From assembly GCA_022813625.1 (NCBI GenBank), contig JAKLMB010000025.1, forward strand, positions 434,001 through 498,000: a DNA stretch of 64,000 nt. Direction: 5' to 3'. The notes beneath the pieces were generated by a model, which saw only the letters and a program-made list of their open reading frames with translations, did no database searches and had not been told where the DNA came from. Shown one piece after another: positions 45,356 to 55,506 of this stretch (positions within the stretch are counted from its first letter, which is position 1; every line of letters starts with the position of its first letter). The stretch is from Aaosphaeria pasadenensis. Lineage: Eukaryota; Ascomycota; Dothideomycetes; Pleosporales. Made by a program: the position numbers and the translations under genes.

Positions 45356-46894
45356 ATGGTCGAATCACAAGATTTGTCGTCGCCTTTAGACATCCCAACA
45401 ATATGCTTCGGCTTCACATTAGGGTTCCTTGTCCACACGGGCTCTAAAGTCGGAAAGCAATCGATTTCAATCTACAAGCGCACACACGCTATTAAAAATA
45501 CGTATCTTATACTCATCTGGGCGGAACTCTTGTCGAGCCTTGCGTGGGCGATTGTCGCATGGCTGTTTCTCAGGGGGGACATCAAGGGAAGGTAGGCCGC
45601 ACTTCTTCCTAACAGCTAATTCCATACCGCACATTTAGATATGTTCCTAGATGCTAACATCATCATGTTGTTAATTATAGTTTTGGACTCTTCTTCGTTA
45701 TCGTAACACTGTGGTCATTGCAGACGCAGTGCATTCTTCAGATCATCGCAAACAGAGTTGCACTTGTCATGACCAACAAACGGCATGCAAGAATACTCAA
45801 GTTATCTCTTCTCGTGGCCGTGGGCATAATAAACATCTCAGTCTATGTCATTTGGATCCCTGCGCGTATGGAAAGTATGTCTTCGTCCCTGTCGCTGCCA
45901 CAATCCATTGACTGACACTGTCTTGCAACAGTAAGCCCGACCTGGATCCATATAAATGAGATTTGGGATCGCATTGAGAAGGTTATTTATCTCCTCATGG
46001 ATCTTTGCCTGAACGTCTATTTCCTCTGGCTTGTGCGGTCAAAGCTTATCTCTCGTGGTCTGACGAAGTATCAACCGTTGTTCAAATTCAACGCGGGCAT
46101 CGCCATCATCTCAATTAGCATGGATGCGCTAATTATTGGAATGATGAGTCTGCCTGACGGACTTGTGTAAGTGTTTCGTGTTTCATGTTTCATACATCCA
46201 CACTGAGCGCTCATATGCACGTTACGGGCGCGCTCGATACATGAGTGATCTATCACTAACACAACATTTGACGAGTAGATACACGCAGTTCCACAGTCTA
46301 GCATACATCGTCAAGTTGCACATCGAACTCACTATGTCAGACTTGATTAGCAAAGTCGTCCGCGGTAAAGACCGCACGGACAAGCCACTCTCATCCTCTG
46401 GTCGCGAAGGTAATTCGTACCCTTCCAAGAGCGGAGGCACGGGGGGCACCGAGCTCACCACCACTCTGCGAAACCGCACGCTTGTCAGTAATGGAAACAT
46501 GCAAAGGCACTCACATGTCCACGACGGGACGGTCTTTGGATATACTGCCGACGCGAAGGGCGTGGGACATACGGGGCCTTGGAGTCCTTCGTCGGCGAAG
46601 CCGAAGGGTGGAGAGAACAGCGATGCATCGAGTGATAGTAGTAGTGACTCAGGCATCAATTTTAGGGTCGACCAGTCAGGTATGAATGGGATTATGAAGA
46701 CGGTCGCTGTGGAAACAAGGGTTGTCGATGAATGGGGTGTTAATGATGGTCATGCGAGGGCAGAGTCGAGACAGGAGGCCGGAGACACGATCAACAGAAT
46801 CGGAAGCACGAGGAATGAGAGGCGAGAAAGTACGTCGAGCAGTACGGCGCAACTGAATGAGTATATCCCCCAGGCGGCTGGTGATCGAGTATAG
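45356..46894 (+). CDS. Multi-pass fungal integral membrane protein, unknown function
   Basis: Exons 45356..45591, 45681..45874, 45932..46166, 46279..46894, giving 426 aa. Donors are GTAGGC, GTATGT and GTAAGT, and all joins keep frame. About seven hydrophobic segments: IPTICFGFTLGFLV, YLILIWAELLSSLAW, FGLFFVIVTLWSLQ, LSLLVAVGIINISVYVIW, VIYLLMDLCLNVYFLWLV, GIAIISISMDALIIGMM and a shorter one near YTQFHSLAYIVKL. The last about 170 residues are soluble, Ser/Gly/Arg-rich. Layout and motifs such as MDLCLNVYFLWLVRSKL resemble a widespread uncharacterised 7-TM fungal family, distinct from PTH11. No ligand or transport role can be read from sequence. It sits between the SET gene and the Zn2Cys6 regulator. 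Confidence 0.75.
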
Positions 46895-47513
46895 AACTGT
46901 TCAAGTTGAAATTAGTCGTCTTCATCTGCACCTCTGCGCATACTCTATAATGCTTGGTATTTGAAGCAATACACCCACAGATATAATCTTAATATTTAAT
47001 ATTGTAGCCATCCGCAAAAGGGATTATGACACTGCTGGGTAGTGGTGAATGGGATAGTGAACAAGGATTTTGTATGTGACTCCGGCAGCTTACACGAGGA
47101 GAATCAAACAAATAACGTGATGCACCCAGGGGAGCCTCGATAACTTATAATCAGGGCACCTCTACCTCTACAGGATACATCATATGCATGCCAACGCGAC
47201 TAAAATGGCAGAAACAGGTATAACAACTGATCGTTATTCTGTATCTTACATCTAGACGTTTCTTACGTCCCTAGAGCCATAGTTGATTGGCCCGGTTATC
47301 GGTACGCGTTTCGCGGCTTACATATACATTTAGCTCCGAGCTGAGCTCAGACTTGTGGTTCCAATCCACGACGATGCTCCATCTTACAACGTACAATAAC
47401 AAAGGGCGAATGGAACGTCGACTGCTTCTTTGCTTTTAAATCACGGAAAAGAAAGCTGTTCGTACCCAGGGCTGGTAGAGTGGCTTTGAGATATAAAGCC
47501 TCCGTACAAAGGA
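46895..47513. other. Intergenic, nothing recognised
   Basis: About 620 bp between the membrane-protein gene and the regulator, both on the plus strand. No distinctive element was seen. Confidence 0.45.
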
Positions 47514-49752
47514 ATGGAGTCGAGTGAACAACCGCAACCTTACTATCCGTCATATACATCGTGAGCATCCACGGGTTCCATGCATGACTCACGTTAACAA
47601 ATATCTATAGGTGTGAGAGGTGCCAGAGAAGAAAGGTGCTTCTAGTCCCAGCTTTGAAAGATCGGAAGTACTGACGCCGATCTAGATCAAGTGTGATAAA
47701 AGACAACCATGCTCGAAATGCTACAAAGCTAACGTAGAATGCAAACGAAAAGGATCCGGAGAGAAACAGAGGCACGTACCCGGGGAAAATTTGCAAAATT
47801 AACACTCAAATACTGACAAAGTGATCAAAGGCCGGCGACAAAAGCCTACGTACAAGCACTCGAAGCACAAGTTGCCTCGCTGGAACTTTTTCTCCAGAAG
47901 CTAGCCGTTGCTGACGATACGCAGCGAGGAGAACTGCTCTCCGAGTACCACGGCAATTCAGAATTCATCAAGGAAAGCACAGTCCCTAAACAAAATGATT
48001 CAACGCTGTCAAACAATGGCCAACTTGCCTTTGCCAGAACTCGTGCGGGCCACCTTCGCAAGCTTAGGGCGAAAAATGCATCGCAATTTTACGGCGGTAC
48101 CAGCCTGTTCCAAATCCAAGAGAGCAAGGAATCTATTACCACTACAGGTGCCTTGAATATTGTCGAGTCCACTACGACAGGGTTCTTCTCTGAGCCTGAT
48201 GTTTGCGCGAAAGAAAGCGCTGAGAATCCGCGGCATCTAAACTTTGAGTATGGCCCCCAACATGAGATTCCTAGGCAGCTCTTGACCATTTTCTTCAAAC
48301 AACAATATCCGTACAACATGTGTGTCTATCGTGAATATTTTTTGCGGGATTATGATGCTCTGAAGGGACCGTATTACTCCGAGGTACTTTTGTATGCCAT
48401 ATGTTCAATGGCTGCGCTCGCTTCAGAAAACCAGGAGCTTCAATCAAAGTCAACACTCTTCTCGGCCCATGCACAGTCCCTACTATATCAATCTTTAGAC
48501 TCCCCCGACCTTACCGTTCTTCAAGCGCTTCTGCTTCTTGGCCAAAGAGAGATCGGGCAAGGCAATGGATCCAAAGGCTGGCTGTTCTGCGGCATGGCGT
48601 TTCGCCTGACGCATGAGATGGGGTTGCATTTGGATCCAAATAACTGGGATGATTCCACTCAACCATCTGTGGACATTGAAGTCCTCCGAAGAGTGTACTG
48701 GGCTGCTTTCATCGTTGACAAGCAGCTCAGTCTCTACTTCGGTCGACCACCGGCCCTCTATCCCCATGAATCAGATGTTCGCAATACTATTAGGATTCCG
48801 TATCCGCCTGAGTGGCAGAAGCTTCTGGATACCTACATTGCGAAGGGCATCTCCGCCGATGCATTTGAAGATGGTATCGCACTAGTTGGATCTCTGACAT
48901 ACCAAGTAGAGCTGTGTAAGATCTTCCATAATATGATATCGAAACTCTACCAGAATCGATCTGCCACTTCTGACCCTACCATTATGGCGACCAAAACACA
49001 GCAGGTACATGTTTCTCTTGTTGGGTGGCTGTCCAGCTTACCTGGCAAGCTTCATTGGAACCAATGGACAGTGGGGCAAGTACCTCCTTATATTTTACAT
49101 CTGCAGTGAGTATCATATTCGGCCAAGCCTCTCGAGTGCTACTAACGGTTGTTTTAGCATGTTGTTTCACACAGCAATGATCATTCTGCATCGCCCCCCT
49201 CGTCACTATCTTGAAGAGCCCGGTATCGCGACAAGCGAAGACGTGGAAATTTGTTACGAGTCCTTGCGCGCCCTTATAAGGCTTATGAAGACGTACTCCA
49301 GATACTATCATTATCGCAGCCTCCCATTTGACTTCATCCATACGCTATCGACGGCAGCCGGCGTGATTCTTATGAAGCGTTATCTTGAAAGGGCACCCAT
49401 GGACGATACAGAAATATCCAAGTCTCTCCATGTCGTTCTAGAAGCAATGGACGGTGTCATGAACACCTGGCCATTCGTCAGCAAGATCAAAATGTGCGTC
49501 ATGCAGGCGATGGAAAGTCAAACCGTTTCCACACCTCAGACTGATCCAATTTTCCATCTGGGCTTTGATCTTGACCTTTCGACCATGCCAGATCCTTTTT
49601 TGTTTCTTGGAGACACTAGTGTAGGATTTGGTGACACAGATCTTGGATTTTTGGTTACGGATGACGCGCTGGCCACGACATTTACGTGGGACGAGATGCA
49701 GCCTGGCTTCGCTGGGTCGTCGATTCAAGACCTGCAAGAGAGATATCAATGA
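47514..49752 (+). CDS. Zn2Cys6 transcription factor with fungal-specific TF domain (Nit-4-like)
   Basis: Five exons: 47514..47560, 47611..47635, 47686..47771, 47831..49105, 49158..49752, giving 675 aa. The zinc cluster is spread over three tiny exons and only becomes complete on splicing: C17-x2-C20-x6-C27-x5-C33-x2-C36-x6-C43, a perfect Zn2Cys6 spacing. A linker and short coiled coil follow (RPATKAYVQALEAQVASLE). The middle-homology domain is around 250-450 (GWLFCGMAFRLTHEMGLHLD, RRVYWAAFIVDKQLSLYFGRPP), and the C-terminus is acidic/hydrophobic. The third intron seems to be GC-AG (donor GCACGT), the only junction I found that joins EKQ to RPATK in frame. Nuclear DNA-binding activator; its neighbours (DUF1445, 5-oxoprolinase, peptidase) suggest control of amino-acid or 5-oxoproline use, by context only. 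Confidence 0.85.
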
Positions 49753-50261
49753 AAAGATTATCCGCGGCAATGGTTTCATTGAAATAGCTATATTAAATGT
49801 CGTAAAGGTCGGGTACCCTTCTCCAAACTAGATAGAAAACTGAGGGAAGAAATGGGAGGAAAGAAGTAAGGCAGCATAATCCATCTCTGACTGAACCGAT
49901 CCCTTGGCTATATAGTAGAAACACTAATACAATGAGTATGGTTATGGTTGAACGCCCTATCATTATAGTAGTGAAGAGGAAAGTTGATTGTTGGTTGGTT
50001 GGAGCCAGGGATCTACAGAGGGTTGGCGCATCAGGCTGGCTCCCTACTACGAGTTAGTATTCTATGCCCACAACAATGCATTTGAGAGGTTTTAGGACTG
50101 TTTACTGCCTACAGAACACTCTTAAATCGATACCTTAGGCATATAAGATACATAAAGCTAGCAGGTGGCCAGCCGGATGTGCCAACCCTCTGTATCTATC
50201 TTGCTTATAGTTCTTTACCTAATCCTCTCTCCCGCTTATTACCTGAGGTAATGCAACTACT
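49753..50261. other. Intergenic between convergent genes with MITE copy D
   Basis: Holds the intact MITE at 50015-50194 between the 3' ends of the regulator and the DUF1445 gene. Nothing else was seen. Confidence 0.55.
50015..50194 (+). mobile_element. MITE copy D, best preserved (TA-flanked)
   Basis: 180 bp. The left end TACAGAGGGTTGGCGCATC and right end GATGTGCCAACCCTCTGTA are near-perfect inverted repeats; similarity extends inward (GGCTGGC and its complement GCCAGCC). TA flanks both sides. It is non-coding and is used here as the reference for the other three copies. Confidence 0.88.
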
Positions 50262-51170
50262 TCATAGCCTTGACGTGAAAGTATTCTCACATCCAAGATC
50301 TTCAATAATGTCCTCGTCCCGGGCATCAAGCACAATCATATGTCCAGGACTGTGCGACATAACCACACCAGGTAGGCCCGCACTCCTGACCGCCTCGATA
50401 GGGGTAACACCGCAGCCCCAAAATACAGGTATCTCGTCACCCGAAGCTTGTAGCTCTCCCAAAGGCCGTCCGTCCTCGGTGAGTGGGGCATCACCCCAGG
50501 TAGGGCTATCGATATTCTCAATTCCCAAAGTATCCAAAGCGCCCCAGCCCCATGCTATTGGCTCGCCGTGAGTAGCAGCATATGGGCGGGTGATAGCTCG
50601 CACTGCGTCAATATCCTCGGCGCGGAAAGGTCGCATGGAAACAACATACGATGCTCCTGTGAAGATGCCAGCGGGACAAAGAGGTAATTTCGTTTTATAC
50701 ATAGGTACATTCTGTCCCATGACGACATGCCTGACATTCAGACCGGCCAACGAAAGCGCAGATTCGAAACTGAATGAGCAGCCGATCAAGAATGCGACAT
50801 GGTCGTCTTGCCAGCGGTCCATGATATCTAGAGACCCGGATTCATCGACGACTTGTCCATCGTCAAGGACAAGGTAGCGGGGAGCGTCGCGCCTTATATC
50901 GATGTCGCTTAGCATCCGGTGCGATTCGAGGCCAGGGACACGAGAAACTACCGCATCCCACCTCCCAGGTGCAGCGGATTCGGCCAGTAGAGGGCAAGGC
51001 ACTGGGTTGCGTGCGCATAGTTGTCTGAAGTCATCCGCAAATCTTTCCGGTAGTACGATGAGGTTGGCTTGAAGGTAGCCGGCGGCGAGGCCTGATGTAG
51101 GACCGTGAAGGATTTGATCACGTGCCGCCCTCCTCACCTCAATACCTGTAGTTGCAACGGTGGTATCCAT
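50262..51170 (-). CDS. DUF1445 protein, putative D-glutamate cyclase-like hydro-lyase
   Basis: Intronless, 302 aa from the ATG at 51170 (the frame is open a little further but without an ATG). Blocks typical of DUF1445/YcsI: GPTSGLAAGYLQANLIVLP near the N-terminus; FLIGCSFSFESALSLAGL; VPMYKTKLPLCPAG; MRPFRAEDIDAVRAIT; and near the C-terminus VFWGCGVTPIEAVRSA and SHSPGHMIVLDARDEDI. The family is related to the C-terminal part of mammalian DGLUCY, which turns D-glutamate into 5-oxo-D-proline. In Bacillus the family member ycsI lies in the operon that carries 5-oxoprolinase genes pxpABC. Here it is divergent, 315 bp away, from a 5-oxoprolinase, so the same pathway is likely. Cyclase activity itself is inferred. 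Confidence 0.87.
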   Translation of the reverse strand: MDTTVATTGIEVRRAARDQILHGPTSGLAAGYLQANLIVLPERFADDFRQLCARNPVPCPLLAESAAPGRWDAVVSRVPGLESHRMLSDIDIRRDAPRYLVLDDGQVVDESGSLDIMDRWQDDHVAFLIGCSFSFESALSLAGLNVRHVVMGQNVPMYKTKLPLCPAGIFTGASYVVSMRPFRAEDIDAVRAITRPYAATHGEPIAWGWGALDTLGIENIDSPTWGDAPLTEDGRPLGELQASGDEIPVFWGCGVTPIEAVRSAGLPGVVMSHSPGHMIVLDARDEDIIEDLGCENTFTSRL

Positions 51171-51485
51171 CGTCTCAAAATATTGCAAAATGATAAATTC
51201 AAAACAGTATCTTCCCCCATGGGGAAGAATTGTTCGATTTTCATATCATTTTAGAGTCTCCTTAGACGGAAACCATAATCGCGCCGAAAAAACTTTACTA
51301 GAGCTTCTTGACGGGGTTGGGCCTCCGTCTCTTTTCCCCACACCAGGACGGAGTTCCACCGCCGCTTTCGTCGCCTAGCAAATGCAGGCGCATGGTGCCA
51401 TATGCCAGTATGATAATAACCTCTTGATTCTCCGACCTTGGGCATCATATCGTACCCTTTCAAAAAACCTTCTTCATCCCCCACT
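51171..51485. promoter_or_regulatory. Divergent promoter of DUF1445 and 5-oxoprolinase
   Basis: 315 bp separate the two start codons. It contains CGG-N7-CCG at 51349-51361, the inverted-triplet form recognised by dimeric Zn2Cys6 regulators. One such site can occur by chance. No clear TATA was seen. Confidence 0.5.
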
Positions 51486-54400
51486 ATGTCACGTGTGAGC
51501 ATTTCTATTGATCGTGGCGGTACATTCACCGATGTCTACGCGTCGGTACCTGGCCAAGATGATATCGTCCTCAAGATCTTGTCTGTCGACCCTGCGCATT
51601 ATCCCGATGCGCCCACTGAAGGCATCCGGCGGGTACTAGAGCTTGTCACGGGTAAGGCTCATCCGCGTGGCCAATCCCTAGACCTCAGCCGCGTGGAAAG
51701 AATACGCATGGGAACGACCGTGGGAACGAACGCGCTGCTCGAGCGTAAGGGTGCGCGCTCAGCTTTGTTGGTTACAAAAGGCTTCAAAGATCTTCTGAAG
51801 ATTGGTAATCAATCACGACCTAACATCTTCGATTTGAAAATTTCCAGGCCGGATCTGCTGTATTCATCAGTGGTCGAGGTGGATGAGCGCATAACTCTCG
51901 AAGATGCAACAGAGCTTCTCAGGTCTGATATTGACCTTGCTTCAGATCCGTGTCTCTGCGTTGCGACTACGGGCGAGATAGTAAGGGTTTTACGAGTTCC
52001 AAATACTGATTCCATACGCCACCATCTGCAGAAGCTATGGGATGAGGGGTATCGGTCTATCTCTGTTGTTTTCCTTCATTCATATCTATATCCACAGCAT
52101 GAGCGTATAGTCGGCGGACTCGCTCGCTCGATGGGATTCTCAGTGGTTGAGTCCTCATCGCTGCAGCCGATGATTCGGGCCGTACCTCGAGGAATGTCTG
52201 CTACGGCCGATGCCTACTTAACACCCATTATCAAATCCTACATAGACTCGATCTCGCAAAATTTCGACGGTGGCTTGGGATCCGTCGGGTGCCAGACTGA
52301 GTTCATGCAGTCCGATGGTGGACTGGTGGATTTTCGGCGCTTCAGTGGTTTAAAAAGCATCCTGTCTGGACCTGCGGGGGGAGTTGTCGGATATGCCCAG
52401 ACGACTTGGGACGAGGAGGAGCGAAAACCCGTCATCGGATTTGACATGGGAGGCACGTCTACGGATTGCTCTCGATTTGGTGGGACATTCGACCACGTAT
52501 TCGAGACTACAACTGCTGGCATCTCGATTCAGAGCCCTCAGTTGGATATCAAAACGTAAGTTTCTCAACGACTACGTCGCGGGAAGTTGCTCACAATAGT
52601 TTAGTGTTGCTGCTGGTGGCGGATCCATGTTGTTCTGGCGGGATGGACTGTTCGTAGTTGGTCCAGACTCTGCTGGAGCCCATCCTGGACCGGCATGTTA
52701 TAGAAAGGGAGGACCATTGGCAGTCACAGATGCCAATCTGTTCCTTGGTCGTATCCAACCGGAGTACTTTCCTCATATATTCGGTCCGGATGAAGACGAG
52801 CCTCTCGGGACCGAGATTGTGGAGCTGAAGTTCCGCGAACTGACAGACACAATCAACCTGGACAATCGTGCCCAGGGAAGACCAGAGTTTACGCCTGAAG
52901 AAGTGGCCTTGGGATTCCTCAGAGTTGCTGACGAGGTTATGGCTCGACCAATTCGAGCGCTCACCGAGGCACAGGGATATGACGCATCAGAACATGTCCT
53001 TGCTAGCTTTGGCGGTGCCGGTGGTCAGCATGCTTGTTCGTTAGCCTCTGCGCTTTCGATCCAGAGAGTTGTTATTAACAAGTATTCATCGATTTTGTCG
53101 GCATATGGATTGTCACTTGGTGACGTTGTGCACGAGGTACAGCAACCCGCGGCTATCGAGTACAATAACGAAAACAAAGCCGAAATCCGAGAATCATTGG
53201 GATCACTCGCGAAAGAGGCATCTGGATACCTTCTGAGCCAAGGTCTACAGGAAGGGCAAATCAAGCACCACCGGTATCTGAACATGCGATATGAGGGTTC
53301 TACCGCATCGTTCATGATTCTAGAAGGAGACCACAACGACGACTTCCAGTCCCTCTTCGAAGATCGACATTTGCGTGAGTTTGGCTTCAAGTTTTCTGAC
53401 AAGAAGATTCTCATCGACGATTTCCGAGTTCGCGGTATCGGATCGACAGCTTCTGATCCGGGTAAAAGCCCGTTTGAACAGCTCAAGAGCGTCGTAGGCA
53501 TAGACGTTGATCTTCCCGGAGCTAAGAAAGTTGCTTCTGTGTGTTTTAGTGCCATCGTTGGACGCGAACCTACGCCAGTGTACCTTCTCAACGACTTGCA
53601 GCCTGGCGTCAAGATTCCAGGTCCTGCGATAATTCTTGATAAGACTCAAACTATCTTAGTTGTCCCTCAAAGCGTTGCGACCATGTTGGAAAGCTGTGTC
53701 GTAATCGACCTGAAACCGTCCAGCGAGGATCAAAATACTTCCGTTGACCAAAAACTGCAAGTCAACCCCATCCAGCTATCGATATTTGGCCACCGGTTCA
53801 TGTCTATTGCCGAGCAGATGGGTCGAGCGCTACAAAAAACCGCTGTTTCTACAAACATAAAGGAGCGGTTAGACTTCTCTTGCGCTCTATTCTCGCCTGA
53901 TGGAGGCCTCGTTGCAAATGCTCCTCATGTTCCTGTTCATCTTGGCTCTATGCAATTTGCTGTGAGATATCAGCACAACTTTTGGAAGGGCCAAATCCAA
54001 GACGGAGATGTTTTAGTGTCAAATCATCCTTCCGCCGGTGGCACGCATCTCCCTGATATTACTGTCATTACACCGGTGTTTGCCAAAGGCTCGCCAAAGG
54101 AAGTCGTGTTCTACGTTGCATCGCGAGGTCATCATGCGGACATCGGTGGAATCCTTCCGGGCTCTATGCCTCCGCATTCCAATCGCTTGTACCAAGAAGG
54201 TGCAGCTATCATGGCCGAGAAGCTTGTGTCTAACGGAGTGTTCAATGAGCACAGAATCACTGAGTTGCTCCGCGATATTCCTGCACAATACCCTGATTGC
54301 TCTGGCACTAGGTGCCTAAACGACAATATCTCTGATTTACAAGCGCAGGTTGCAGCCAACAATAAAGGTATCCAATTGATTCAGGCCATGATCACAGAAA

Positions 54401-55425
54401 ATGGGCTTGATCAGGTACACATGTACATGACTGCTATTCAAGATACAGCCGCCACTGCCGTTAGAAATCTCCTACGAGAGGTATACGCGAAAACTGATGG
54501 AAGGCCACTTCAAGCTATTGACTTCATGGACGACGGAACTCCAATTTCCCTCCAAGTCAGAATTGATGCTGATGCTGGGTCTGCTGTCTTCGACTTTAGT
54601 GGCACTGGGCCGCAGGTGTACGGCAATACCAACGCTCCAGTCGCCATTACCCACTCAGCGATTATCTACTGTCTTCGCAGCCTTGTAGCTTCTGATATTC
54701 CTCTCAATCAAGGGTGCCTCGCGCCTATAACCATTATCATTCCGCCATCATCGTTGCTAAGTCCCGCCAAAGATGCCAGCGTCGTGGGTGGCAACGTCCT
54801 TACCAGCCAACGCATAACTGACGTCGTACTACAAGCATTCAACGCAAGTGCAGATTCCCAGGGCTGCATGAACAATCTCACATTTGGCATCGGCAACACC
54901 AACACTGATTCTTCCGCACCACCAACTAAGGGTTTCGGATACTACGAAACCATTGCTGGCGGTGCAGGCGCGGGGCCAACATGGACCGGCGCAAGTGGTG
55001 TGCATACACACATGACGAACACGCGAATTACAGATCCCGAAGTCCTAGAGAAACGCTACCCAGTCATTCTGCGCGAGTTCGGCATTCGTGAAGGCAGTGG
55101 CGGTATTGGGGAATATGATGGTGGTGATGGTGTGGTGAGGGATTTAGAGTTCAGGGTCGCCATGTGGGTTAGTGTCTTGACAGAGCGCAGGTCCAGAGCA
55201 CCCAATGGTAGGGGTGGAGGCGGAGACGGCAAACCTGGGAGGAATTTGTGGATCAAGGGGAGTACTAAAGATCATATCAACGGAGGTAATGGAATTCAAC
55301 ACAAAGACGGTGAAACTGTGAGCTTGGGAGGAAAGGCCAGTGTTTTTGTTGATGTGGGGGACCGCATTGTGCTGCAAACGCCTGGAGGTGGAGGATGGGG
55401 CAAGCAAGTACGTATCAACTCGTAA
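51486..55425 (+). CDS. oxp1: 5-oxoprolinase (hydantoinase A/B fusion)
   Basis: Exons 51486..52555 and 52605..55425, giving 1296 aa, the usual eukaryotic length. ATP-dependent ring opening of 5-oxo-L-proline to L-glutamate, cytosolic, part of glutathione turnover. The N-terminal hydantoinase-A half opens with SISIDRGGTFTDVYA (phosphate-binding), then MGTTVGTNALLERKG, GFDMGGTSTDCSRFGG and AAGGGSMLFWRDG spanning the intron. The hydantoinase-B half (from about residue 740) has HVPVHLGSMQFAVRY, DVLVSNHPSAGGTHLPD, RGHHADIGGILPGSMPPHS and the Gly-rich end QTPGGGGWGKQ. The 49-nt intron has GTAAGT and TTAG. It is paired head-to-head with the DUF1445 gene. The relative hydantoinase/N-methylhydantoinase is possible, but the fused single-chain A-B form favours 5-oxoprolinase. 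Confidence 0.93.
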
Positions 55426-55506
55426 TACCGTAATTTATTCTTGAGATATCGCGACACTAGCATATGGATTGTAGTGACTTCCATCCACCTCAGATTGATC
55501 TTTTAA

